Assembly: GCA_021234535.1 (NCBI GenBank)
Contig: CM037833.1
Coordinates: forward strand, 27,017,392-27,081,391
DNA length: 64,000 nt
DNA from: Stichopus chloronotus
Lineage: Eukaryota; Echinodermata; Holothuroidea; Aspidochirotida; Stichopodidae
Direction of reading: 5' to 3'
Made by a program: the position numbers and the translations under genes. Shown here one piece after another: positions 1 to 11,611 of this stretch. Numbering within the stretch: position 1 is the stretch's first letter; each line of letters opens with the position of its first letter. The notes beneath the pieces are model-generated. The model searched no databases and was not told the DNA's origin. It worked only from the letters and a program-made list of their open reading frames with translations.

Positions 1-580
1 AAATTTGTCAGTGAAAGTCAAATTGAATGGAATATGTCATAGCCGCTACAAAGAAAAAACATTGCTTAAACCCCATTTTGCATAAATGAATTTTCATATC
101 CATTTTCATTGGTCTGTTTGATTTCAACTAAAGATGATTTACTGCCATGCTTTCTTATAGAGTCTGTATTTTGTAAGGTCAACAAAAATGTCAAGACAAT
201 TTTCATACTCAAATATATGGAAGATGAGTGCATAGTGCTCTTTCAGATTTTGTGACAAATGATATTTTTCCACTACCTTCTCTTCCCTGAATCACTGACA
301 AAGATCAACTGTAGAATTCCAGGTGATTCCCCGTGTAACTCATACACCAACTTCAATGTACAATGCCACAAAGGCTACGCATGTAAAAAATATAATGAAC
401 TTTGCGACGTTTTGCGTTATTGTTGGCTCGGTAACACAATGTTGTCATCATTGGTCGAAAGGCTTTTTTTTTTTTTGACTCACCTTTGACAAACATACAG
501 CAGTACCAGTCTTTGTAATACAGGGCAATACAGTCTTCTGCGACATGAGTAGTATCGATAAGAGTCAGCAGGTTCGCAAT

Positions 581-1915
581 GTTATCAGAGAGATCCAATA
601 GAACTTTTCTTTCGTCCAGCGTGAATGAAAAAAAAAAAAAGGACTAGGAAAGGGGCCAATAAGAAACGGCACTCCTTTCCGTCCCAAAACGCTACTCCTA
701 GTAGAAGCAGATCCACGACGGCTTGCTTACTCCCAACAACAAGTACTTGCCTACCACGTACTACATTTCCGCATATTTGTAGGCAAATGCAGTTCTAGTT
801 TTAGTGTCCATTTTCCGTACATCCCGTGAAATGTAATATGTGAATCGTGCAATATGTTACTATATAGTGACTAGCGTCCATGTTCACTGCAATGTATACT
901 GAAATCTACTGCCTCAGTCAAAAGATGCATATATGTGATTATGCCTTTCAAACGCACGGTCTGTAGTGCATTGGAAAAGAATTTACATGGCAGATAATCA
1001 CTGCGTTTTATCAGATTTCACTTTCAAAGGAACTGCTTGTGATTATGGTCGTAGGCGTTGATTCTGTGAGTTATGCCCTCGAGTAGGAGTGAGAGTATCG
1101 TAATGATATAGCAGTGCGCGTAAGCTACATTTAGAATGCAGGAAACAGTACAACCATTTGATACATGACCAGAATGCTTGAGGCTTATGTCTATGGTGCA
1201 ATTTGCGCTTCCCCTATATATCAGCTTGAAACTTAATGGGTTTACAATGTTATCAGAGAGATCCAATGGAAGTTTTTCTATCGTCGTTCGTTTTTGATAT
1301 TACAAAAAATGAACTGGGAAGGGGCCAACATGAAACAACCCTCCTTTCCCCCAAAACACTACTCCTGTGAGGAGTAGATCCACGAAGACGTACTGGCTTA
1401 CTCCATCCCAACAACAAGGACTTGCCTACCACGTACTACAATTCTGCTTCTTTGTAGACAAATGCAGTTCTAGTCTTAGGTTTCATTTGCTGTACATCCC
1501 GTAAAATGTAATATGTGAATCATACCATATGTTACTACACTGACCAGCGTCCACGTACACTGCATTGTATACTGACAGACTGCCACAATCAAAAGATGCA
1601 TAGGCTATATGTGATTATGCCTTTTAAACACAGGGTCTTTACTACATTGAATAAGAAGTTACACAGCAGACAATCACTGTACGTGTTTTATCAGATTTTC
1701 GTTTCAAAGGAACTGCATGTGAAAATGGTCTCAGGCATTGACTCTGTGAGTTATTCCCTCTAGTAGGAGTGGGAGTATAGTAATGATATAGCAGTGCGCG
1801 TAAGTTACATTTAAAATGCAGGAAACAGTACAACCGTTTGATACATGGCCAGAATGCTTTTAGGCTTACATCTGTGATGCAATTTGCGCTTCCTTTATAT
1901 ATCAGCTTGAAACTT
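581..1915. repeat. Internal 668-bp tandem duplication in copy A
   Basis: The string GTTATCAGAGAGATCCAAT occurs at 581 and again at 1,249, and the following roughly 660 bases run in parallel up to a shared CAGCTTGAAACTT. Copies B (from about 6,333) and C (from about 12,303) carry this module once. B shares the TCGTCGTTCG variant with the second A module, while C shares the TCGTCCAGCG variant with the first. Confidence 0.75.
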
Positions 1916-2649
1916 TTTTTTTTCAAATGTGCGTCGTTTTGCGACGACTAAGCTCTGGATTCCTTAATTAGTAGCACAGTGCATGAAGCAGTATGTACAC
2001 GTGTATTGTGTTACTGTGTTAGTGTACATGCACGTTAAGTGAAAGACACTCACAATAACCTCGGTATATAAAAATGATATACACATAGAAACACTTGTAC
2101 TTTATCCTTTTAGGCGATGGGCAATGAATATCGATGTCTCACTACATTAACCGGTTTCACTGTTTTGTAGATTTATTCACACGTAAGGTGCAACAAAGTT
2201 AAGGAATACACACTGTCACCTAATCACACACCCACAAAATGTATTGAACGTTGCGACGATTTGCGTCGACTCATGACTTGTGGTTTGATGTAATATATGT
2301 TATCAGCACACATGTTTAGTCCACGACATGTATATAGTTTACTGATCGATTGCTCACTATAAACCTTTGCATTACGAGGGTTTGTGTTCGATTATATCTG
2401 TAATGTATAGGCTATGTATCTGCAATGCTTTAAATGATAGTTTTAAATGATAGACTTGATACGATCACAATTCCTGACGACGACAAACAATTATTAAGCT
2501 CATTTGCATTAAAAACAACTACATACAAATTTCAATAAATTAGTGAAGAAAAGCTACGTGTACGAAGTACTGAACATCACTCTCTCAAACCAGAAGATTT
2601 ATTCATTATGAGGAGGAAAAGCGCCGACAGAGATAAAGGTGACTAAGTG

Positions 2650-2888
<239 letters not shown>

Positions 2889-3202
2889 AATAAGAACACT
2901 GTAATGCACAACAATGACCAATTAAAAACGGTAAATGTACTGAAAAACCTTGTATTTTTAATCCTATTTTTAGGCATATAGTGTACATATCCAAGCGACG
3001 GAAGGAGCATTCTTTACTTTTTATATCTCAGATTGCATCAGTGGTAGCCTACCAAGGGACGCCGTCGGTCTAACATGACTATTAGCAATATCGCTAATTA
3101 CCCTTGCCAACATTAGATATTACTTTTTCTGCTCATGTGATTTTATAGTCACACAGACGACAGTGCACATGCTGGTGTTAAAGAAGTTATTTGTTAACTT
3201 AC

Positions 3203-3344
3203 CTTCTTTTGTGGAATCATCAACTTGACGAGTAACTCTCCACATCAAAACGAAGGCAAGGCACACAATAATGAAAATTCCCCGTGCGCGGATATAAATC
3301 AGAAGCAATATCGTTGACGAGGATCGCCGACGCAAAACGTCGGT
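3203..3344 (-). other. Possible transmembrane-segment exon, copy A
   Basis: The minus strand reads an open frame with a basic stretch (LRRRSSS), a hydrophobic run (GIFIIVCLAFVLMW) and RVTRQVDDSTKE, ending at a good splice donor (GAAG then gtaagt) at 3,203/3,202. The same segment is recognisable in copies B (8,074-8,215) and C (14,106-14,232), but B has a 4-base insertion that shifts the frame and C has a stop codon. I do not recognise the protein and see no in-frame ATG directly upstream. It may be the membrane anchor of a short type II or type I protein; the conservation could also simply reflect recent duplication. Confidence 0.3.
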
Positions 3345-3519
3345 ATATACAGACGATACGGAAGATCTGTGGCAGCATCTATGTGAACATAAGGTTGGCC
3401 TATACCAGACACTGAAGTTGCTTTCAGTATCTTAGAGTTCCTCTAAAGGTTGTGTGTCATGTAAATAACATTTGGGAATATTAGCTCTATCAATTTTGCT
3501 GACGAGTTCCTATATTATA

Positions 3520-4415
3520 CAGGCCCGTAGCCAGCCCATGTGGATGGGTGGGTCTTTTTTTTTTTTCAAGATGTGGAACTTTTTCCAAGTACGGAAGCGT
3601 GCCGTTAGCATGGAGTTGCTAGGGGTCTAGGGGCATTTCCCCTGGACAGTTTTGAAATCTGCAGATTTACCGCAATCTGGAGCATTTTAGAGAACTAAAA
3701 AAGACCTTCTGTCGTAGACAATTTACATAAAAAGTAGACACAGGGGCGTAGCCAGGAATATGTCAAGGTGGGGGGGGGGGTGCGAACTTGTGAGGAGGCT
3801 ATCGAAGAGGAGCGCCATCACTGGTTGGTGCGAAGCGTACAAGAAAATTTTGAGTTTTACAAACCCTTCAGATGGCCGGACATAGCCTTTTCCAAGTCTT
3901 TTCAGTTGCATGAACCCAGCCTTGAAATATAGATCTCATGTCTACAATTTCTCAATAACTAAGAAAACAATTAGTCTGTGAAAATGATGCAATGACTTTC
4001 AATGCCGAGCATTCAACGAAACGTTTGGCTCTACAAAACACTCAGATAGTAGGAAAAGGCAGTGTGTCTCGAGCTTTGTATTGTATCTAGTTTAATGATA
4101 TCCACGGCCACAATGACATTATCATACATGCGCGTTTTTTGAGCTTATTATCTTATCACCTTCCATAGTGTGTGTATGTGGTGATGAGATATTGTGGTCA
4201 GTTTGGGTCTGTATACATTTTATGACATAAGTGGAACGGTTTTATCTTCCTGCTAAAAGTGAACGGAAATTCGGCCTCAATATGTCAAGATAAAAAATAT
4301 TTCATAGCTGACCCTTCAAACACAGTGCAGGAAAATGGACTTCCCTCAAGTTGTGGTGGGTCGTTCGAACGCTCCGAACCCCCTCCCCCCCCCCCCACCC
4401 CTGGCTACGGGCCTG
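3520..4415. mobile_element. Non-autonomous DNA element, CAGGCCCGTAGCCAG ends (copy 1)
   Basis: The element opens with CAGGCCCGTAGCCAG and closes with its exact reverse complement, a perfect 15-bp terminal inverted repeat. It is absent from the equivalent place in copy B (about 8,385-8,405), which gives the empty site. It contains no transposase frame. A near-copy of the left end (CAGGGGCGTAGCCAG) lies inside at about 3,741, so it may be a composite of two related elements. A second, 906-bp copy lies at 60,502-61,407. The CAG ends are hAT-like, but no clean 8-bp target duplication is visible, so the superfamily is inferred. Confidence 0.8.
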
Positions 4416-4779
4416 CTATACCTGCATCATGGATAGACATTGGCTAAGTGTGCAAATTGGTCAAGACAGGGACTCGCATGAAATGTTTTATGCTATAAAA
4501 CTTAACCTCTTTTTGAACAATAATTTCAATTCTGTATGTCCGGAGGGTTTTGTTTTATAAGGAAGTGTTTTCTCCTTTACAACTGTGGATATCACTTGCC
4601 AATGTGTAAGTCAGAGAAAAGTAATAAGAGGCACTTTATATAGCAATAGTAAGAGAAATATTGACACTGTGCAACACCATGCTTGCAGTACGTTAATCTT
4701 TGAAAAACCTTGTTTGAAACACGGTAATAAACCAATTCCAATGGATTTTTATTCAGTATTTTACTCTGCAACTTTTGAA

Positions 4780-5740
4780 TAAAGCCAGCCTTTTTCTAGA
4801 TGCCTGCCACATGATATTTAAATTAACTCTTTTTCAAATCTAACAAGGCTGCCATCGAAATAGCTATAGCCACACCGACGAACACGTAACATGCTTAATC
4901 CAGTTTATGTATGTAGTCATTTAAGATCTGAGAGACAACTTTTTTGTCTGTGTACTTCAGTGTTCGTAACACAATAAATATGGATATCCCGCTTTATTCA
5001 CAAATGCTGAAATTGCCTATACTTACTCATAAATATATGTTTACCTATATTCATCTATTCATTTATGTATTCATTTCTTACTTTTTTATTTACAATATAT
5101 TTATTTCATTAAAGGATTAATTTTTTTGATCGATTGATTAATTTATGTATTTATTTATTGCTTTATTGGTCAATTCATTTATTGATTGTCGTATTTATCT
5201 ATTTATTTATGTATTGTTTTATTTATGTATTGTTTTATTTATTTATTGTTTTATTTATTTATTGTTTTATTTATTTATTGTTTTATTGATTTACTTTAAA
5301 AACAACAATAAATTGAGTTAGGAAGAAAAGTATTGGCATAAGCTTTGAAATGCCTGCCGTGGAAAATTATTCTCTTTCATTTAATAACTCCTTCAATTGT
5401 CAGTAAAATATGCATTAAAAGGTAACACACTGATACGTGTACATTCCTCACAGTAGGCTTATACGTATGCAAGTTGGGGTGCGTGTGTGTGTGTGAGAGA
5501 GTGCCTTAATTCGTCTGTAGATCTATGCATTACATAGTATTATATGCACGTAATCAATGTACCCTGTTAAATTGAATGAGGACATTCGAACATTTGATTT
5601 CAAGCAAAACGGAGAGAAGAGGTATGAAACACATATTTCCATAAAACTCGTGTATTTCTTCAACACAATAATATGAAAATGCAACACGAGAATGCCAATT
5701 TCACTGTTGTTTAGATGCATAAGGTATGTTAAAGCTGGAC
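4780..5740. other. AT-rich stretch without genes
   Basis: No gene is visible. Positions 5,030-5,295 are low-complexity TTTA/TTTATTG repeats, and a short GT/GA run lies at about 5,481-5,502. Confidence 0.7.
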
Positions 5741-5751
5741 TATGAGTTTAA

Positions 5752-8700
5752 AATTTGTCAGTGAAAGTCAAATTGAGCGGAATATGTCATAGCCCCTACA
5801 AAGAAAAAACATTGCCTTAGCCCCATTTTGCATAAATGAATTTTTATATCCATTTTCATTGGTCTGTTTGATTTCAAATAAAGATGATTTACTGCTATGC
5901 TTTCTTACAGAGTCTGTATTTTGTAAGGCTAACAAAAATGTCAAGACAATTTTTCTATTCAAATATATGGAAGGTGAGTGCATAGTTCTCTTTCAGATTT
6001 TGTGACAAGTGATATTTTTCCACTGCCTTCTCTTCCCTGAATCACTGACAAAGATCAACGGTAGAAGGCCCGGTGATTGCCAGTGTAACTCATACACCAG
6101 CTGTAATGTACGATGCCACAAAGGCTCCGTATGTAAAAAAAAAATGTAATGCACTTTGCGTCACCTTCATTATTGTTGGCGTGGAAACAACGTGTTTCCA
6201 TCATTGGCCGAATGCCAAATTCTTTGGTTGAGGCACTTTTGACAAACATACAGCAGTACTAGTTTTTGTAATACAGGGCAATACAGTCTTCTGCTACATG
6301 TGTAGTATCGATAAGAGTCAGCAGGTTTACAATGTTATCAGAGAGATCCAATGGAAATTTTTCTTTCGTCGTTCGTTTTTTTATATAAAACAAAATGGAC
6401 TGTGAAAGGGGACAACATGAAACAACCCTCCGTTCCCCAAAACACTACTCCTGTGAGAGTAGATCCACGAAGACTGGCTTACTCCCAACAACAAAGGACT
6501 TGCCTACCACGTGAATTATACTATATGTTACTATACTGACCAGCGTCCACGTACACTGCATTGTATACTGACAGACTGCCACAATCAAAAGATGCATAGG
6601 CTATATGTGATTCTGCTTTCAAACACAGGGTCTGTACTACATTGAATAAGAAGTTACATGGGAGACAATCACTGTACGTGTTTTATCAGATTTTCGTTTC
6701 AAAGGAACTGCATGTGCAAATGGTCGAAGGCATTGACTCTGTGAGTTATGCTCTCTAGTAGGAGTGGGAGTATCGTAATGATACGATACGCGTAAATTCC
6801 ATTTAGAATGCAGGAAACAGTACAACCATTTGATACATGCCCAGAATGCTTGAGGCTTACATCTATGATGCAATTTGCACTTCCCCTATATATCAGCCGG
6901 AAACTTTTTTTTTCTCAAATGTGCGTCGTTTTGCGACGACTAAGCTCTGGATTCCTTAATTAGTAGCACAGTGCATGAAGCAGTGTGTACATGTGTATTG
7001 TGTTACTGTGTTAGTGTACATGCACGGTAAGTGAAAGACACTCACAATAACCTCGGTATATAAAAATGATATACACATAGAAACACTTGTACTTTATCCT
7101 TTTAGGCGATGGGCAATGAATATCGATGTCTCACTACATTAACCGGTTTCACTGTTTTGTAGATTTATTCACACGTAAGGTGCAACAAAGTTAAGGAATA
7201 CACACTGTCACCTAATCACACACCCACAAAATGTATTGAACGTTGCGACGATTTGCGTCGACTCATGACTTGTGGTTTGATGTGATATATGTTATCAGCA
7301 CACATGTGTAATCCACGACATTTATATAGTTTACTGATCGATTGCTCACTATAAACCTTTGCATTACGAGGGTTTGTGTTCGATTATATCTGTAATGTAT
7401 AGGCTATGTATCTGCAATGCTTTAAATGATAGCTTTAAATGATAGACTTGATACGATCACAATTCCTGACGACGACAAACAATTATTAAGCTCATTTGCA
7501 GTAGACTTTGTCTCTTCCATGCAACGGATATAGCAAGGATGTGCAGACAGAATAACACGCCGATTAAAAACAACTACATACAAATTTCAATAAATTAGTG
7601 AAGAAAAGCCACGTGTACGAAGTATTAAACAACCCTCTCTGTGACCAGAAGATTTATACATGTGAAGAGATCGAATAGCTTGCGCAGTGCATTATGAGGA
7701 GGAAAAGCGCCGACAGAGAAACGGGTGCCTAGTTTTTTTATTTTTTTATTTCTATTTATTTCTATAATAAGAACACTGTAATGCACAACAATGACCAATA
7801 AAGACGGTAAATGTACTGAAAACCTTGTACTTTCAGTCTTCTTTTTTAGGCATATAGTGTACACATCCAAGCGACGGAAGGAGCATTCTTTACATTTTAT
7901 ATCTCAGATTGCATCAGTGGTAGCCTACCAAGGGATGCCGTCGGTCTAACGTGACGATTGGCAATATCGCTAATTACCCTTGCCAACATTACATATTACT
8001 TCTACTCATGTTGTTTCACTGCCACAGACGACAGTGCACATGCTGGTGTTAAAGAAATTATTTCTGAACTTACCTTATTTTGCGGAAGCATCAACTTGAC
8101 GAGTAACTCTCCACATCAACACGAATGCAAGGCACACAATAATGAAAATTCTCAGTGCACGGATATAAATAAATCAGAAGCACTGTGGCTGATCGCCGAC
8201 GCAAAACGTCGATATATACAGAATATGCTGAAGATCTACATCATCATTAATGTGAACGTAAAGTTGGTTGGCCTATACCAGACATACTGAAGTTGTTTGT
8301 CATATCTTTAATTAGAGTGACATGTATATAACATTTTTGAACATTGGCTCTACCAATCGAGTATTGACAATTTTGGGGACGAATTCCTATATTATACCTA
8401 ATTGATATATAGACATTAGCTGAGTGTACAAATTGTTCAAGACAGGGGCTCGCATGATATGTTTTATGCTATATAGTACTTAACCTCTTTTTGAAGAATA
8501 ATTACAATCGTGTATGTCCGGAGGGTTTTGTTTTATAAGGATGTATTTTCTCCTTTACAAATGTGGATATCACTTGCCAATGTGTAAGCCAGAGAACAAG
8601 TAATAAGAGGTACTCTATTTAGCAATGGCAAGATAAATATTGACACTGTGCAACACTCCACGTTACCATGCTTGCATTAGGTTAAACTTTGAAAAACCTT

Positions 8701-8757
8701 GTCTGAAACACGGTAATAAACCAATTCCAGTGGATTTTGTCAGTATTTTACTCTGCA
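5752..8757. repeat. Segmental repeat copy B (right end lost)
   Basis: It follows copy A base for base with small differences from its first position and stops matching at about 8,757, inside the sequence equivalent to position 4,775 of copy A. The Penelope-like element begins just beyond. It lacks the TTA expansion, the inverted-repeat element and the second internal module of copy A. Compared with A it keeps about 62 bases near 7,500-7,562 that are also present in C, so A has lost them. Confidence 0.85.
8074..8215 (-). pseudogene. Membrane-segment exon remnant, copy B
   Basis: This is the counterpart of 3,203-3,344. The hydrophobic core IFIIVCLAFVLMW and the RVTRQVD that follows are conserved. 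A 4-base duplication (aaataaat on the plus strand near 8,168) shifts the upstream frame, and a TAA stop lies next to the splice donor. It appears inactive. Confidence 0.3.
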
Positions 8758-8796
8758 ATATATATATACATATAAATTATTTATTATTTATATAAA

Positions 8797-9387
8797 TTAA
8801 TTAAATATATATATGAAAATTAACTGTTGTTCGTGTAGCTTTCTGCTTTCAGAGTCCGGGAACTTGTCTTTAACGATATTACAACGGAGATCTCCGGGAG
8901 ACTGATTGAGGGCACTGAAATGAGACGCGACTGGAAAGCTGGGAGGATTATTTTTGATACTATGCTTATGGTTGTTGAATCGGGTTCTGAACCGATTGGC
9001 GGTCCCACCGACATAAATAGCCTCCTTGCACTTAGAGCAATACAGTATATACACAACATTTGGGGCGTTAGAGCCTGCTTTGACCGGATAAAGTTTGGCT
9101 TGGTTTTGGAATTCAACTAATGGATTTATGTCAAAATGGTCGCAGATTTGGCATCGGGGTCTACGGCAGGGTATATTCCCCGGGGGAGGACTGGGTTTGG
9201 TACGGACAAGCAACCGATGTAAATTAGGCGGTTGTTTCTTGGCTTGAACAGGGGGGCAAGAGAAGGATAGAGGAAGGGATGGGTTGTTTTTTAGAAGCTT
9301 CCATGAATTGCATTTCACTTTCTGTAGGAAAGGAGTGGTAGAAGGGTTAAAACGGTTTACGAATGGAATGCGTTCGGCATGTGCCGC
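8797..9387 (-). pseudogene. Penelope-like element, linker and GIY-YIG endonuclease
   Basis: Downstream of the stop the frame reads the linker (IPFVNRFNPSTTPFL, then a proline-rich stretch), a cysteine finger PCRRPRCQICDHF and a GIY-YIG nuclease core: VVYILYCSKCKEAIYVGG followed by the conserved arginine region RFRTRFNNHK. This nuclease makes the target nick in Penelope-like retrotransposition. The frame ends in AT-rich DNA at 8,797, and HEQQLIFIYIFN may run past the natural end. The core residues look intact, although the polyprotein upstream is broken. Confidence 0.88.
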
Positions 9388-10014
9388 TTAGTCCATCCTT
9401 TTCTGGCTTAACGCTGAATCGCGGAATATGCCGGAGGCTTGAATAATTTCTCTAGAAATTAGCTTGTAGGGGTACCCGCAGTCCAATAGTGACTGAACGA
9501 AATGTCTTACAGCTTTCTCGTAATCGGCATCGTCAGAACAGATACGCTTAAACCTGAGCAATTGACTGAAAACTATAGATCTTTTAATGTGGGGAGGGTG
9601 GAAGCTGTTGTAAATAAGGTAGGTGGGCCTATCTGTGGCCTTCCTGTAAAGGGAGGTTTTAAGACCTGATTGCGTAAGGCTTACCATAACATCCAGGAAT
9701 GGAACTTTCTCGTTTGAAATTTCAACTGTGAACTTGATAGGAGGATGGGTGGAGTTTGCTTCATGTATGAAATTGTCGAGAGCGGGGCGGCCATGGGTCC
9801 AGACTAAAAAAATGTCATCGATGAAACGGGAATAAAATAGGGATTTGAAATTGCTCTTGTCGATGAACTTCGTTTCAAGCAAAGCCATGAAGAGGTTGGC
9901 AAAGCATGGTGCCATGTGGGTCCCCATGGCCGTCTCACTCACTTGTGCATAACACTCATCATTAAAAATAAAGTTATTGTGAGTCAATATGAACGAAATA
10001 TAGGAACATATCAA
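9388..10014 (-). pseudogene. Penelope-like element, RT palm motifs B-C and thumb
   Basis: The segment contains motif B (AMGTHMAPCFANLFM) and the catalytic box RFIDDIFLVW, the F-x-D-D form found in Penelope-like RTs, followed by PFLDVMV and the thumb-like region. The frame stops at TAA 9,388-9,390 after QKRMD, but the same frame stays open beyond it into the endonuclease linker. This is therefore a point nonsense change rather than the natural end. Confidence 0.88.
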
Positions 10015-10500
10015 TTCCGTAGGGATGTTCGTTACAGGAAAAAGAGTCCAAGTATTGGCCGCAGACCCTCACTCCTTCGTCATGTGGGATATTGGTATAT
10101 AATGACGTTACGTCTATGGTTACCAAAAGACTGTTGTCAGGGACGGTTCCGATGGTAGCCAATTTGTTCAGAAAATCCGTTTTGTCCCGTATATAGCTGG
10201 GAATGTGCTGCATGGGACGTTGAAGTAGGGAGCCAATGAATCCTGAAATATTTTCATTGAGTGTTCCCTTCCCAGATATGATTGGTCTGCCGGGTAAGAC
10301 TATGGAAAGTGCTTTAGCAGTAGCCACCAAGTCCTTGTCCTTATAATTGGCCAGTTGTAGTTCGTGGCGTTCGATGTGTTTAGATATTATCCCCTCTAAT
10401 TTATGGGGTTTCGGGATAGTATAGACGGTGCCCGTCTGGGGGAGAGGGGGGATGAGTGACAAGACAAGTTCCCGGGTTTCAGCGTTATCAAAATGTTTAC
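9974..10500 (-). pseudogene. Penelope-like element, reverse transcriptase fingers and motif A
   Basis: This frame carries the conserved RT motifs TIPKPHK, RPIIS with following GTLNENISG, and LLVTIDVTSLYTNIPHDEG, the last holding the first catalytic aspartate of the palm. After PYGI the frame drifts into LYFVHIDSQ and stops, while the proper continuation (a segment beginning ICSYISFIL) lies in another frame. A single-base indel near 10,016 would account for this. Together with the break near 10,500 it separates the RT into three frames. Confidence 0.85.
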
Positions 10501-11459
10501 CTAATGATATTAGTCATGTGATACGTCTCCGTAGGTTCGCTGTCAATCTGTTTATAAAAATCCTTGTTGCTAAGTTGGGTGTTCGCTTCCCTTACATAGA
10601 CGTCCCGATCGAGAATGGTGATTGCACCTCCTTTGTCCGCATGTCGTATGACGATGTCTTCGTTGTTTCTCAGGTCACGGAGAGCTTTTCGCTCTTGTAA
10701 GGAGAGGTTGTCAGGGGCATGGCGTTTGGTGGATTGGAAAAAGTTTTCAAGATGGCCCTTAACTTGATTGACGTAGGCATCAAAGTGGGGGTTACGTCCT
10801 ACGGGTGGGGTCCACTGTGACGGTTTGGGAGGTACATCACTGGGACGGTCAGTGATGGGACCACTGTCTTTAAAATATTCGGATAAACGTATCTTGCGTA
10901 AAAAGTTCTCCGTGTTTTGGCACAATTCCACGGTGTCCAATTTTGCTGTGGGACAAAAGGAGAGTCCACGTGAAAGCACAGACTCTTCCGCCTGAGTGAG
11001 AGTGCGCTGTGACAGATTGACGACATTCCTTGTGGTAACCTCAGATCTAATGTCGGTACCAGTCCGGGTGTTTCTTCGTAAGTGTACCATGACTGGAGTT
11101 AGGTATTTCGACTGCCTCACCAATTTCCGTAACTTTTCGTTTTTCCGCCGAAAGGCAGTGGACAGTTCGTACTGGTACGAGTTCTCAAGTTCCGACAATA
11201 CCATGCCCGTGTCTACTTCAGTCGGTAACACGGTGTCAAGTCGCTCGGTTTCAAGTTCCACTTTATCGACAAGATATTGTTGTCTGGCATATCCTAATTT
11301 CAAGGCATAATTTCTCGAAAGTTCGGATGCCCGTCTGTATATTTTCTCCGCTTGAGGTCCACCGGAGTAGAGCAATGAGTTTTTAAGAGAAAGTCCCCTT
11401 GGGATCAGGTCAGTGCGTAGTTTTCTTTCAGATTTTGTGACGGGTGCTGTTTTTTCCAC
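10497..11459 (-). pseudogene. Penelope-like element, N-terminal part of polyprotein
   Basis: An open frame of 320 codons leads into the reverse transcriptase. It ends with the family-typical segment DIVIRHADKGGA followed by LSNKDFYKQID, which precedes the RT fingers in many Penelope-like proteins. The frame then hits a TAA at 10,497-10,499, and the RT sequence continues in another frame. The first 18 or so codons (from 11,459 to about 11,405) are encoded by DNA that aligns with repeat copies A and B, so the apparent start belongs to the flank and the true element is 5'-truncated. I see no intact start codon for the element. Confidence 0.8.
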
Positions 11460-11611
11460 TGCTCCCCCTTCCCTGAATCACTGACAAAGATTAACTGTAC
11501 AAGGCCAGGTGATTGCTAGTGTAACTCATGTTCCAGTTTTAATGTACGATGCCACAAAGGCTCCGTATGTAAAAATACAATGCACTTTGCCACGTTTTCG
11601 TCGACGTTATT

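Larger units (their letters stand above)
8797..11405 (-). mobile_element. Penelope-like retroelement, 5'-truncated and broken
   Basis: On the minus strand the parts run in the order expected of a Penelope-like element: an N-terminal region, a reverse transcriptase, a linker and a GIY-YIG endonuclease with a cysteine-rich finger. The reading frame is broken twice by frameshifts (about 10,500 and 10,016) and once by a stop (9,388-9,390). The element lies exactly where repeat B stops and repeat C resumes. The right-hand boundary is near 11,405, because bases beyond it align to the flanking repeat. The left boundary lies between 8,758 and 8,820 in AT-rich sequence. The domain order and the DKGGA motif resemble the Neptune/Nematis type, but the clade is inferred. 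Confidence 0.9.
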
